From NCBI GenBank assembly GCA_018065065.1, contig JAGHTZ010000007.1, positions 1-52,554 on the forward strand: a DNA stretch of 52,554 bases. Reading direction: 5' to 3'. Shown one piece after another: positions 1 through 8,056 of this stretch. The notes beneath the pieces were generated by a model. The model searched no databases, was not told the DNA's origin, and saw only the letters and a list, made by a program, of their open reading frames with translations. The number at the start of each line of letters is the position of its first letter. Within the stretch, counting starts at the first letter, position 1. The translations under genes were made by a program, and so were the position numbers. The stretch is from Candidatus Equadaptatus faecalis (GTDB lineage Bacteria; Synergistota; Synergistia; Synergistales; Synergistaceae).

Positions 1-473
1 TCGGGAAGGAGGCAGGGAAAGCAAGAGCCCTGCGGCTTTGGACAGAAAACGAACGGACGGCGCAAGCAACATCTGCGCCCAGCCCAGTAGGAAGTAATCC
101 GGAGTGAAGCGAACGCCGAACGAAGAACGAAGAACGAAGAACGCAGAACTATCAGGTTCAGATTATCACTTGTTTTTCGTTCCCGTTCTTAGTTCATCGT
201 TTGTTTAAGTACAGCTTTAAGCGTTAAGCTGGAAGCGGTAAGCCAAAAGCGGTGAAAAGATTTTATTTTTAATAAGATTTTCTCACATTATTCTGCTTAA
301 GGCTTATTGCTAACGGCTTAAAGCTTATGTTTTGTGTGCCTGCGTCACTATACACAGCGGCGCTTCAGCGCCAAAGCCTATAGCCAATAGCGTATGGCGA
401 AACATTTGGGCAAATTAAAAACGGCGCGGGATTTTTATTTCCCGCGTTGTTTTTAGCATTTTAGTTTTATTTC
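1..473. other. Non-coding start of window, with a possible CDS tail
   Basis: No full gene is visible. Frame 3 is open from the window edge to a TGA near 116 and could be the C-terminal tail of a protein that starts outside the window, but nothing in it is recognisable. From about 117 the DNA consists of shuffled short words: GAACGAA copies at 117-150, then AAGC/TAAGC words at 205-330. A small GGCGC-TTCA-GCGCC hairpin lies near 359-372. The stretch ends in a terminator just before the tyrS promoter. Confidence 0.4.
416..455 (+). terminator. Intrinsic terminator upstream of tyrS
   Basis: A hairpin with CGCGGGA/TCCCGCG at its core, extended by A/T and G-U pairs, is followed by TTGTTTTT. It would stop transcription arriving from the left of the window and isolates tyrS as its own unit. 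Confidence 0.7.
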
Positions 474-482
474 TGTTATAAT
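474..482 (+). promoter_or_regulatory. tyrS promoter, extended -10
   Basis: TGTTATAAT is an extended -10 element lying about 43 bases before the chosen tyrS start. No good -35 is seen 17 bp upstream, which fits reliance on the TG extension. Confidence 0.5.
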
Positions 483-524
483 CATGCCGGTTTGTATAAG
501 TTTTATCTGAAACGGGGTATGAAG

Positions 525-1802
525 ATGTATCAGAACGCGCTGAAAATTCTCCGCGAACGCGGTTTTGTGGAGTGGTCAAGCCACGAGGAGGAGCTGGAAC
601 AGCATTTTATGAACAATATGGTTACCGGCTATATCGGTTTTGACCCTACCGCAGACAGTCTGCACGTGGGCAATCTTGTCGCTATTATGGGGCTCGCGTG
701 GCTGCAGAAGCTCGGACACCGTCCGATTGCCATTGCGGGCGGAGGCACAGGCCGCATAGGCGACCCTTCGGGCAAGACGGCGGAGCGCCAGCTGCTTGAC
801 AATGAGAGAATTGAGCATAACGTTGCCTGTATCGCAAAGCAGCTTGAGCATTTCCTTGATTTCAGCTGCGGCGAAAACAGCGCAATTCTTGTGAATAACA
901 ACGAATGGCTCGGTAAGCTTAATCTTATAGAATTTTTGCGCGATACGGGCAAGTTTTTCCCCGTGAGTTTTCTTGTCAACCGCGATTACGTGCGCAGCCG
1001 CGTTATGGACCCTGACAAGTCGATTACCTATACGGAGCTTTCGTATATCCTGCTTCAGGCGTTTGATTTTGACAAGCTGAATGAGGATTACGGCGCAACG
1101 CTGCAGATGGGCGGCAATGACCAGCAGGTGAATATTATTGCCGGTATGGATTTGGCGCGCAAACGCCGCGGAGCGCAGCTTTACGGCATGACTTTCCCGC
1201 TGCTGCTCAATTCGCAGGGCAAGAAGTTCGGAAAGTCGGAGAGCGGCGCCGTTTATCTTGACGAGAAACGGACGAGTATTTACAAGTTCTATCAGTTCTG
1301 GATTAACTGCGATGACTCGGATCTTGAAAAGCTGTACAAGCTTTTCACTTTCCGCCCGACGGAGGAGATAAAGGAAATTCTTGCAAAGCACAACGAAGCG
1401 CCGCATCTCCGCACAGGTCAGAAAATTCTTGCGGACGAGCTTACGGCGAGGGTTCACGGCGAAGCGGCGGCAAAGCGCGCAAAGGACGCGTCCGCCGTCC
1501 TGTTCGGCGAGATGAATATCCGCGACGCGAATGCGGAGCTGCTTGACACGCTTTCAGCGGAAATTCCGTTCACGGAGCTTGACGCGCTGCCTGAGGGCGG
1601 CATGGCGGAGCTGCTTGTGGCAAGCGGCGGCTGTCCGTCAAAGGGCGAGGCAAAGCGCAAGCTGAAGGAAGGCGGCATTTACCTGAACGGCGAGAAGTAT
1701 GACGGCAGGGAGCTTGGCGCAGGTGATATGCTTGACGGAGGCTATATCCAGCTTCGCGTCGGCAAGAAGGATTTCAGGCTTGTTAAGATAAATATGAAGT
1801 AA
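525..1802 (+). CDS. tyrS: Tyrosine--tRNA ligase
   Basis: Class I aminoacyl-tRNA synthetase that charges tRNA-Tyr in the cytoplasm. The HIGH-type motif appears as HVGN (residues 47-50 of the 425-aa product). The KMSKS-type loop appears as KFGKS near residue 240, and an S4 RNA-binding domain fills roughly the last 70 residues. Length is normal for TyrRS. The reading frame extends upstream to a TTG at 492, but a GGGG Shine-Dalgarno seven bases before the ATG at 525 favours this start over 519. The gene has its own promoter and terminator. Confidence 0.97.
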   Translation: MYQNALKILRERGFVEWSSHEEELEQHFMNNMVTGYIGFDPTADSLHVGNLVAIMGLAWLQKLGHRPIAIAGGGTGRIGDPSGKTAERQLLDNERIEHNVACIAKQLEHFLDFSCGENSAILVNNNEWLGKLNLIEFLRDTGKFFPVSFLVNRDYVRSRVMDPDKSITYTELSYILLQAFDFDKLNEDYGATLQMGGNDQQVNIIAGMDLARKRRGAQLYGMTFPLLLNSQGKKFGKSESGAVYLDEKRTSIYKFYQFWINCDDSDLEKLYKLFTFRPTEEIKEILAKHNEAPHLRTGQKILADELTARVHGEAAAKRAKDASAVLFGEMNIRDANAELLDTLSAEIPFTELDALPEGGMAELLVASGGCPSKGEAKRKLKEGGIYLNGEKYDGRELGAGDMLDGGYIQLRVGKKDFRLVKINMK

Positions 1803-1831
1803 AAAACAACTTTCAAAAACCGTTTCAAAAT

Positions 1832-1862
1832 AAAAAACTCCGGAACCTGCCGGAGTTTTTTG
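1832..1862. terminator. Bidirectional terminator between tyrS and the kinase gene
   Basis: The stem AAAACTCCGG / CCGGAGTTTT with loop AACCTG has T-runs on either strand. It sits between the convergent tyrS and histidine kinase genes and can serve both. Confidence 0.85.
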
Positions 1863-1879
1863 TTTGGACTGTCTGCCGG

Positions 1880-2920
1880 TTAAATTTCGGCAGCCGCTGT
1901 TTTCAGTTCGCAGACAACGTTTGTTCCCTGCTCCGGCTGCGATTTGATTTCACAGCTTCCGCCTATCAGTTTCATTCTTTCGTACATGTTGGAAAGTCCG
2001 CGGTGCCCCGTTGTGCGTACTTTTTTCAAGTCTTCGGGGACAATGAAGCCTTTTCCGTTGTCTTCTATTTCCATGCGGACAAAGTCTTCCCCGTTTATCA
2101 GCCGTATATGGACGGATTTGGCGCCGGCGTGCTGCGCCGTGTTTGAGAGAGCCTGCTGCGCTACGCGAAAAAATGCAAGCGTCTGTTCCTCGTTCAGGTC
2201 AACTTCTTCAATTTCTGATGTGAATATGCTTATGCCGTAGAGTTTCGCGCGTCTGTCGGCAAGCTCGATGAGCGATTGTCTTAATCCGAGTTCAAGCCAC
2301 GGCGGAGTGAGGTTGTTGCACACTTCGCGCAGTTCCCTGACTGAGAACATTGAGACGCGTTCCGCTTCGTCAAGGCGTTTTGCGGCTTCTTCCTGATTCT
2401 GCGAGAGCGAAATGAGACGCAGCCGCTGTACAAGAGCGGTGATTTCCTGCAAGGGTCCGTCGTGTATTTCCCTTGCGAGGTTTGAGCGCACTTCTTCCTG
2501 CGCCTTGACTATGTCGCTCAGGTAACGGCGGTTGAGCTGCGCGTTTTCCGCGGCGTCGTGCGCGAGCATTGTTATTGTTCTGCGCAGACGGAGTATTTCT
2601 TCCGCCGTTTCGCTGTCTGTTTCTTCCGGAAATTCTTCGCCCCAGCTGAAGGAGGAGATGTCGTCTTCAAGTTTTTTAAGCGGTTTCAGTATCAGCTTCC
2701 ACAGCGAGTAGAGTCCGTAGAGGCTGAAAAACGCGAGAAAACCTATCATAAACATGTATGCCATGTTTTTCGCGTAGGGTATGGAATAGTTCAGCGCCAT
2801 AGAACGTTTGTACTGGCTGAAAGCGTACCATACAAGCAGAAGGGAGCCGATTATCGGCAGCATTGTTGCGGCTGTAAGCCGCAGCAGTATGCTGTTTTTT
2901 ATTTTTTCAAGTTTTTTCAT
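1880..2920 (-). CDS. NarX/LiaS-type sensor histidine kinase
   Basis: Membrane sensor kinase of the HisKA_3 family, 346 aa. Two membrane segments (about residues 10-34 and 52-75) flank only some 18 residues, so there is almost no external sensor domain. Sensing may therefore occur in the membrane or through a partner. The phosphoacceptor His153 lies in REIHDGPLQ, and a C-terminal HATPase_c domain has the NGKGF ATP-lid motif. The start codon overlaps the stop of the response regulator gene (ATGA), so the two are translationally coupled. The signal and targets are not evident. Confidence 0.92.
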   Translation of the reverse strand: MKKLEKIKNSILLRLTAATMLPIIGSLLLVWYAFSQYKRSMALNYSIPYAKNMAYMFMIGFLAFFSLYGLYSLWKLILKPLKKLEDDISSFSWGEEFPEETDSETAEEILRLRRTITMLAHDAAENAQLNRRYLSDIVKAQEEVRSNLAREIHDGPLQEITALVQRLRLISLSQNQEEAAKRLDEAERVSMFSVRELREVCNNLTPPWLELGLRQSLIELADRRAKLYGISIFTSEIEEVDLNEEQTLAFFRVAQQALSNTAQHAGAKSVHIRLINGEDFVRMEIEDNGKGFIVPEDLKKVRTTGHRGLSNMYERMKLIGGSCEIKSQPEQGTNVVCELKTAAAEI

Positions 2921-3567
2921 TCCGCGTTTTCTGTGATGAGTTCGTCAAGCGTTATCAAGCCGTATTTTATTGCCAGAAGCATGGCTTCCGTTTTGTTTTT
3001 TGCGCCGAGTTTGTCGTACACTGACGCAAGGTGCGTATGCACCGTGCGTTCGCTGATGTAGAGCCTGTCGGCTATTTCTTTGCCTGACAGTCCCTGCGCG
3101 GCAAGTGTCATAACTTCTCTTTCGCGGGCTGATACTGTTTCGGGCGGGAAGTCTTTGTTGACCATTGACGACACTTCGCTGTCAAGATAAACTCCGCCTT
3201 TCGCGACCGTGCGTATGGCGTGCGCAAGGCTGTCGGGGGCAATTGTTTTCAGCACGTAGCCGCTTGCTCCGGCACGGAGTGAAGCAATCACGTACTGCTG
3301 GGCGTCGTAGGAGGTAAGCATGAGCGTTCTTACGCTGAGTTTCGCTTCCTGTATTTTTCTTGCGAGACTGACGCCGTCAAGCTTCGGCATGCGGATGTCA
3401 AGCAGGGCAACCTGCGGGCAAAGAGCCTGTATGCCTTCCCATGCCGCTTCGCCGTCCGCGTATTCGCCGACGACAGAAAAATCTTTGTTTGCGGTGAGAA
3501 ATGCTTTCATTCCTTCTCTTGTAAGCGGATGGTCGTCCGCAAGGACTATGGTGATTTTGTCTGTCAT
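2917..3567 (-). CDS. LuxR/NarL-family response regulator
   Basis: Partner of the overlapping downstream kinase, 216 aa. The receiver domain has the acidic pair D11/D12, the phosphoacceptor D57 in LLDIRMPKLDG and the conserved Lys near 107. A C-terminal LuxR-type helix-turn-helix follows (GLSGKEIADRLYISERTVHTH). It is expected to bind DNA when phosphorylated. A GGGAGTG ribosome site precedes the ATG. It is divergent from ilvE with about 116 bases between their promoter sides; whether it regulates ilvE cannot be told. Confidence 0.93.
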   Translation of the reverse strand: MTDKITIVLADDHPLTREGMKAFLTANKDFSVVGEYADGEAAWEGIQALCPQVALLDIRMPKLDGVSLARKIQEAKLSVRTLMLTSYDAQQYVIASLRAGASGYVLKTIAPDSLAHAIRTVAKGGVYLDSEVSSMVNKDFPPETVSAREREVMTLAAQGLSGKEIADRLYISERTVHTHLASVYDKLGAKNKTEAMLLAIKYGLITLDELITENAE

Positions 3568-3683
3568 TTTACGTCACTCCCGTCATGTTTGCTGTCTGCT
3601 ATTATACAGTGGCGCAGCCGGCTTGAAAATAAGTATTTTTACGCAATTTTTACACAATTTTTGCGCAGGCAGCCGCCCGCAAA

Positions 3684-3712
3684 TTGAAAAACGGAAGCAA
3701 TCGTACTATAAT
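3684..3712 (+). promoter_or_regulatory. ilvE sigma-70 promoter
   Basis: TTGAAA, a 17-bp spacer, then TATAAT: a near-consensus housekeeping promoter 58 bases before the ATG at 3771. The upstream in-frame TTG at 3684 lies inside this -35 box, so it cannot be the translation start. Confidence 0.85.
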
Positions 3713-3770
3713 TGCTCGCAGCAGGCAGTATTTATTTTTTCCATACATTGCGCAGCGGAGGGGATTTTTT

Positions 3771-4838
3771 ATGGCAATCAGATTTGAAAAGGTTCAAAAC
3801 CCGGGCAAGTGCCCTGAAAACATCGGAGAAATTCCGTTTGGCTCAGTATTTTCCGACCACATGTTTATATGCGATTATTCACCGGAAAAAGGCTGGAATG
3901 ACGCGCGTATAGTGCCTTTCGGCCCTTTTACGATTTCACCCGCTTCACAGGTGCTGAATTACGCGCCGGAAATTTTTGAAGGCATGAAGGCATACCGCAC
4001 GGAAAGCGGCAAAATCCAGCTTTTCCGTCCGGAAGAGAATATCAAGCGCATGCAGCGTTCTGCCGAGCGTCTCTGCCTGCCGCAGATGGACGCGGAGCTT
4101 TTTATGGAAGCTCTCCGCGAGATCGTAAAAATTGACCAGGCATGGGTTCCTGACGGTTTCGGCACGTCTCTTTACATCCGTCCGATCGAATTTGCAAATG
4201 ACGTTCACCTCGGCGTTAAAACACCGAAGAACTGCATTTTTACAATTATCACAAGCCCCGTCGGCAGCTATTTCAAGGAAGGCGTCAACCCCGTACGCAT
4301 GATGATTGAGCCTGACGATGTCCGCGCCGTACGCGGAGGCACTGGTTATACGAAATGCGGCGGCAACTACGCCTGCTCGCTTCGCGCAGGTGAACTGGCG
4401 GCGCAGAAGGGTTTTGCCCAGGTGCTCTGGCTTGACGCAATCGAGAAGAAATATATTGAAGAGGGCGGCGGCATGAACGTTATGTTCAAAATTGACGGCA
4501 AGGTCATTACGCCGATGCTTACCGGTTCAATTCTTCCAGGCATTACCAGAATGTCAATTCTTGAAATTATGAGAAGCGAGGGAATTCCGTGCGAAGAACG
4601 CCTTATCAGCGTTGACGAAATCCGCGAAGCAGCACGCGCCGGCAGGCTTGAGGAATGTTTCTGCTGCGGAACCGCCGCCGTAGTCGGACCTATTGGGGAA
4701 CTTGACCTCGGCGATGAAAAGTTCCTTATCAACGATTTCAAAACAGGCCCCGTGGCGCAGCACCTCTACGACACGCTCACAGGAATTCAGTGGGGCAAAA
4801 TCGAAGACAAATTCGGCTGGACAGTTCCTGTCTGTTAA
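3771..4838 (+). CDS. ilvE: Branched-chain amino acid aminotransferase
   Basis: PLP enzyme of fold type IV (BCAT class) that moves the amino group between Leu/Ile/Val and 2-oxoglutarate. The 355-aa length suits the long (eukaryote-like, IlvE2) subgroup. The PLP lysine is probably K195 in YTKCGGNYA. The conserved EGGGMNVMF and SILPGITR segments follow at the expected spacing. AGGGGA about seven bases before the ATG decides the start. It is monocistronic, with a promoter and a strong terminator. The class could include related acceptors such as D-amino acids, but the KCGGNYA signature supports BCAT. Confidence 0.94.
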   Translation: MAIRFEKVQNPGKCPENIGEIPFGSVFSDHMFICDYSPEKGWNDARIVPFGPFTISPASQVLNYAPEIFEGMKAYRTESGKIQLFRPEENIKRMQRSAERLCLPQMDAELFMEALREIVKIDQAWVPDGFGTSLYIRPIEFANDVHLGVKTPKNCIFTIITSPVGSYFKEGVNPVRMMIEPDDVRAVRGGTGYTKCGGNYACSLRAGELAAQKGFAQVLWLDAIEKKYIEEGGGMNVMFKIDGKVITPMLTGSILPGITRMSILEIMRSEGIPCEERLISVDEIREAARAGRLEECFCCGTAAVVGPIGELDLGDEKFLINDFKTGPVAQHLYDTLTGIQWGKIEDKFGWTVPVC

Positions 4839-4860
4839 GAGCCGCAATTTACCGCAAATT

Positions 4861-4893
4861 AAAAGGACTCTGTTTGGCAGAGTCCTTTTTTTT
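4861..4893 (+). terminator. ilvE terminator
   Basis: A 12-bp stem (AAAAGGACTCTG / CAGAGTCCTTTT) with loop TTTGG is followed by a T-run. It lies 22 bases after the ilvE stop. Confidence 0.93.
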
Positions 4894-5229
4894 CGCGCAA
4901 AGTGAGAACAACTCACCTCATCGTCTTCCTGCATGGAGCGCAGCGGAAGTGCAGCCTGTGCCCCGGAGGGGTAGAACCAGTGACTTTCGCGAGCGAAGCG
5001 AGCTATTAAAAACAAAAACCAAAGACACTGGAAAAAGACGCTGGATTCTGCGCTACGGCTGTCGCCGTCCGCAGAAAGACGAAGAGAAGCAATAAGCAGT
5101 AAGCAATAAGCCATAAGCTAAAAGCAAAAGCCTTAAAAAAAGGTTCTGAAGCTTAACGCTTACAGCTTATTGCTAACCAGGTGCGAAGCGAGCCTTTGAC
5201 GGGTTTAATTCTTCATTATCCATTCTGTA
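4894..5229. repeat. Gene-free tract with degenerate short-word repeats
   Basis: No credible ORF. The DNA includes words shared with other gaps in this window, such as CGTCTTCCTGC, GCGAAGCGAGC (twice here), and a run of TAAGC/AATAAGC words at 5088-5170. It looks like decayed or shuffled repeat material rather than a gene. Confidence 0.5.
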
Positions 5230-5703
5230 TTATTCATTGTCTTTATGCGCTTTCCGCAGTTTTTCCGCGAATTCGGCGCCTTTTTTGCAGTCCACGAGGT
5301 CGTCAAGCTTCGGCTTAAAGTAATTCGGACCTTTTGCAACCTTGCCGCTGGCATAATAAACAGGCTTGCCGTCTTCGCCGAGTTTGCTCATGTTGCTTTC
5401 GTAGATACGGTGCATTGCTTCGTTTATGTCCATTCCGAGCAGATTTGCCATTCCTATTTCAACAACGCACAGGTCACCGAGCGCGTCAATTATTTCAACG
5501 TTCTGCGCGTTAAATTCTTCCGTATTTTCAATGCCGTTCTCGTACATTTTTGCAACGGTTTCCGCCGCCTCTTTCAGTTCGCTGAATTCCTCTTCAACAA
5601 GCATAAGCCTGTGACGGATAAGCTCCGCCATATCCGCTTTCGGATTTTCAAATTTTTCCTGAAATTCCCTTACAAATGCTACCCAGTCATGATTTTCCGA
5701 CAT
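5230..5703 (-). CDS. MazG-like NTP pyrophosphohydrolase family protein
   Basis: All-alpha MazG/PRA-PH superfamily protein, 157 aa. The metal-binding pattern is visible as EEEFSEL near residues 37-43, then DALGDLCVVEIG near 73-84. Family members hydrolyse non-canonical NTPs or phosphoribosyl-ATP to monophosphates plus pyrophosphate. The conserved tail with GPNYFKP resembles the subgroup found in phages and anaerobes, whose substrate is unclear. It is not in a his operon, so a house-cleaning role is more likely than histidine synthesis. It stands alone between two repeat-rich gaps. Confidence 0.8.
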   Translation of the reverse strand: MSENHDWVAFVREFQEKFENPKADMAELIRHRLMLVEEEFSELKEAAETVAKMYENGIENTEEFNAQNVEIIDALGDLCVVEIGMANLLGMDINEAMHRIYESNMSKLGEDGKPVYYASGKVAKGPNYFKPKLDDLVDCKKGAEFAEKLRKAHKDNE

Positions 5704-5929
5704 GTTGCCGCCCCCCTAATATAAAAATCAATTACTATAAGAACCAATTACGATAAGAAACAATGACTATAAAATACAATTACCAAAAGAGCCAATTACC
5801 CGAAGAACCGCTATACGCTATAAGCTTTTAGAACCTTTAAGGCTTTTGACTTACTGCTTATTGCTTCAAGCTTCCAGCTCGTTCTTCATTTTGCACTTTG
5901 CATTTTTCATTTAGCTTATAGCTTATAGC
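5704..5929. repeat. Degenerate AATTAC / TAAGC word-repeat tract
   Basis: CAATTAC-like words recur every 10-20 bases from about 5730 to 5805, followed by TATAAGC/TAGCTTATAGC words and TGCACTTTGCATTTTTCATTT to 5935. No ORF or clean hairpin is seen. Similar tracts lie elsewhere in the window. Confidence 0.6.
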
Positions 5930-6586
5930 CTACAGCTTTCTTTCTCTCACCGTTTTTTCTTTTCCCCATTCAAGCGCAAGGAGGAAGTTTCTTGCTTTCA
6001 TTTCTTCAAGCTGCGGCGTGATTTCGTCTGTTCTGACAAGCGGTATTTCAAGCCGCACTTCGACTGTTTCGCCGTAGTTCAGCGTTCGGTCTTCTTCGCC
6101 GAAGCCGTATTTGTCAAGGGTCGTCAGCAGCGTTTTTGAATAGTCGTAGCCGCAGACAAGCCTGAGCGGCAGGCAGAATTCCATTTCTTTAGCTTCGCAG
6201 GCTTCTGCGGCGAGCCTTGCCGCTTCCCCGTAGGCGTCGATAAGCCCTCTTACACCGAGCTTTATGCCTCCGAAGTAGCGGGTTACAACCAGCAGGGTGT
6301 TGTCCAGCCCGCAGCGTTTCAAAGCGCCGAGAATAGGGCGGCCTGCAGTTCCCGCGGGCTCTCCCGCATCTGAGCAGTGTTCAAGCACGCTGCCTGTTCC
6401 TATTCTGTATGCCCAGCAGTAGTGCGTCGCTTTCGGGAATTTTGCGCTGATTTCTTTCAGTTTTTCCTGCGCTGCGACGGCATCCAGAACCTTGCGCACG
6501 GAGCCGATGAAGCGCGAGCGCTTTACAGTTGTTTCAACGTCGGTCTCGACCGACGGAGCCCTGAAAAAAGCGTTTACTGAATCCAT
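5930..6586 (-). CDS. YigZ/IMPACT (UPF0029) family protein
   Basis: 218 aa, the usual YigZ length. The N-terminal UPF0029 domain shows SRFIGSVRKV near residue 24, THYCWAYRIG, DAGEPAGTAGRPIL and YFGGIKLGVRGLIDAYG. The C-terminal part matches the DUF1949 ferredoxin-like region by position. The family is tied to translation control (eukaryotic IMPACT binds the GCN2 activator), but the bacterial role is unsettled. Its start lies inside the end of the upstream HIT gene (13-base overlap), so both form one operon. Confidence 0.9.
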   Translation of the reverse strand: MDSVNAFFRAPSVETDVETTVKRSRFIGSVRKVLDAVAAQEKLKEISAKFPKATHYCWAYRIGTGSVLEHCSDAGEPAGTAGRPILGALKRCGLDNTLLVVTRYFGGIKLGVRGLIDAYGEAARLAAEACEAKEMEFCLPLRLVCGYDYSKTLLTTLDKYGFGEEDRTLNYGETVEVRLEIPLVRTDEITPQLEEMKARNFLLALEWGKEKTVRERKL

Positions 6587-7062
6587 CCCTCTTTAAGCCG
6601 CTTCCATGCGGATTCAAGCGCCTCTGAAATTACGCGGGTGTCACCGACGACAGGCATAAAGTTTGTGTCGCCGTTCCAACGCGGCACCACATGCAGGTGC
6701 AGGTGCTGGTCAATGCCTGCTCCGGCGACTTTTCCTATGTTCATTCCGAGGTTGAAGCCGTCGGGGCGCATAACCTCTGTAAGAGTTTCAACAGCCTTTT
6801 GGGCAAGCTGCATAAGCTCTGTCAGCTCGTCTGCCGTCAGCTCCGCAAAATTGTGCAGATGGCGGCAGGGTATAACCATAAGATGCCCCGCGCTGTATGG
6901 ATAACGGTTCATTATAACGAAGCAGAGCTTCCCGCGGTGGATTATGAGGTTTTCTTCGTCCTTGTCTTCTTTCGGATAGTCGCAGAAGATACAGCCGCCT
7001 TCTTTTTTATCCCCGGAGAGTATGTATTCGCTGCGCCACGGCGCGAAAATTTTGTCTACCAT
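6574..7062 (-). CDS. HIT-domain nucleotide hydrolase or phosphorylase
   Basis: HIT superfamily protein, 162 aa. The catalytic histidine triad is HLHLHVVPRW near residues 121-130. An N-terminal CIFCDYPKED segment with its CxxC recalls the zinc site of the Ap4A phosphorylase/FHIT-like branch. Likely substrates are dinucleoside polyphosphates or AMP conjugates. It is first in a two-gene operon with the YigZ gene and has a good promoter divergent from the SYLF gene. Confidence 0.88.
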   Translation of the reverse strand: MVDKIFAPWRSEYILSGDKKEGGCIFCDYPKEDKDEENLIIHRGKLCFVIMNRYPYSAGHLMVIPCRHLHNFAELTADELTELMQLAQKAVETLTEVMRPDGFNLGMNIGKVAGAGIDQHLHLHVVPRWNGDTNFMPVVGDTRVISEALESAWKRLKEGWIQ

Positions 7063-7097
7063 AGTTGTACCGGCTTTCTGTTAAACATTACCCCTCT

Positions 7098-7127
7098 ATT
7101 ATAATTCTTTTTCACCGCAAACCGCAA
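7098..7127 (-). promoter_or_regulatory. Promoter of the HIT-yigZ operon
   Basis: On the minus strand TTGCGG, an 18-bp spacer and TATAAT lie 36 bases before the HIT start. TTGCGG occurs twice in tandem (TTGCGGTTTGCGG). The site is in the divergent gap shared with the SYLF gene. Confidence 0.7.
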
Positions 7128-7169
7128 ATGTATGGTATAAATATAGTGCAACGGAAGGAGGTTGTCAGA

Positions 7170-7865
7170 ATGAAAAAGAGTTTGAAGACAATCGCCCTGC
7201 TTGCGGTTCTTGCGGTGCTTTTCTGCGCGGCAGGAACGGCGTGGGCGGAAGCCGCACATGAAAGACGCATCAGACTTGCGGCGCAGGTGCTTGACGAAAT
7301 GGCGGCGCAGAATGACGCCGGCAGTCTCGGCGACGTTATCGCTTCCGGCAGGGGCGTAGCAATTTTCCCGCGTGTCGGCAAAGCAGGTTTTATCGTCGGA
7401 GGCATGGGCGGACAGGGAATAGTGCTTCTTAAAGGCAAAAACGGTAAATGGACAGGTCCTGCATTTATGGGAATTGCAGGCGCAAGCTTCGGACTTCAGA
7501 TAGGCGCAAGCGAAACGGCGCTTGTCCTTGTCATCACAAATGAAGCCGGTGTCCGCGCGTTTACTGGCGGAAACAGCCTCACTCTCGGCGGAGACGTTTC
7601 GATCGCCGCAGGTCCTGTAGGCAGGGATGCGAAAGCGGCAACAGACGGCAGAGCGGCGGCGGCAATCTACAGCTACTCAATGTCAAAAGGACTTTTTGCG
7701 GGGCTCGCGCTTGACGGAAGCCAGCTTAACCAGAACAGGGACGCAAGCAAGGCATACTGGGGCAAACCACTTTCAGCCCAGGCAGCGCTCGGAAAACCTG
7801 CAACCGACAAGCGTATCAAACCGGTAGTCAACGCGCTCAACAGGCTTGTCAAAAAAGCGCAGTAA
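7170..7865 (+). CDS. Secreted SYLF (YSC84-like) lipid-binding protein
   Basis: 231 aa with a clear Sec signal peptide (MKKSLKTIALLAVLAVLF..., cleavage probably after AWA near residue 25). The mature part is a SYLF/Ysc84 domain, with RGVAIFPRVGKAGFIVGG and GKWTGPAFMGIAGASFGLQIGAS being typical. The domain binds phosphoinositide-like lipids in eukaryotes; bacterial members are periplasmic or outer-membrane associated with unclear function. GGAAGGAGG before the ATG at 7170 fixes the start, and the longer upstream frame is spurious. It has its own terminator. Confidence 0.9.
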   Translation: MKKSLKTIALLAVLAVLFCAAGTAWAEAAHERRIRLAAQVLDEMAAQNDAGSLGDVIASGRGVAIFPRVGKAGFIVGGMGGQGIVLLKGKNGKWTGPAFMGIAGASFGLQIGASETALVLVITNEAGVRAFTGGNSLTLGGDVSIAAGPVGRDAKAATDGRAAAAIYSYSMSKGLFAGLALDGSQLNQNRDASKAYWGKPLSAQAALGKPATDKRIKPVVNALNRLVKKAQ

Positions 7866-7883
7866 TTTTATGCAAGCGTATCT

Positions 7884-7909
7884 GCCCGGCCTGCGCCGGG
7901 CATTTTTTT
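7884..7909 (+). terminator. Terminator after the SYLF gene
   Basis: GCCCGGC-CTGC-GCCGGGC is followed by ATTTTTTT, 18 bases after the stop codon. A classic intrinsic terminator. Confidence 0.95.
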
Positions 7910-7948
7910 ATGTCTTGCGGCTGCGGGGAAAATTTTTAAATAAATTTC

Positions 7949-8007
7949 AAATCCCCACAAAATCCCCACATTTTCTTCAAAATTCCCACACAAACGGGGA
8001 ATATACT
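7949..8007 (+). promoter_or_regulatory. Three AAATCCCCACA boxes before a TATACT -10
   Basis: AAATCCCCACA occurs at 7949-7959 and 7960-7970, and AAATTCCCACA at 7980-7990, so starts are 11 and 20 bp apart, near one and two helical turns. The last box overlaps the place where a -35 would sit for TATACT at 8002-8007, and no good -35 is present. This suits an activator that binds one face of the DNA. Confidence 0.5.
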
Positions 8008-8056
8008 TTAGTTACACCAACAGGGAAACCCGATTAAGAAAACGGAGGCGGTAAGG

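Noticed and set aside
576-1457. 293-aa minus-strand ORF opposite tyrS
   Set aside because: Shadow of tyrS; composition reflects the reverse of its codons, with no domain, promoter or ribosome site.
5730-5810. CRISPR-like array of AATTAC words
   Set aside because: Repeats are too short and irregular, with no constant repeat or spacer length and no cas genes.
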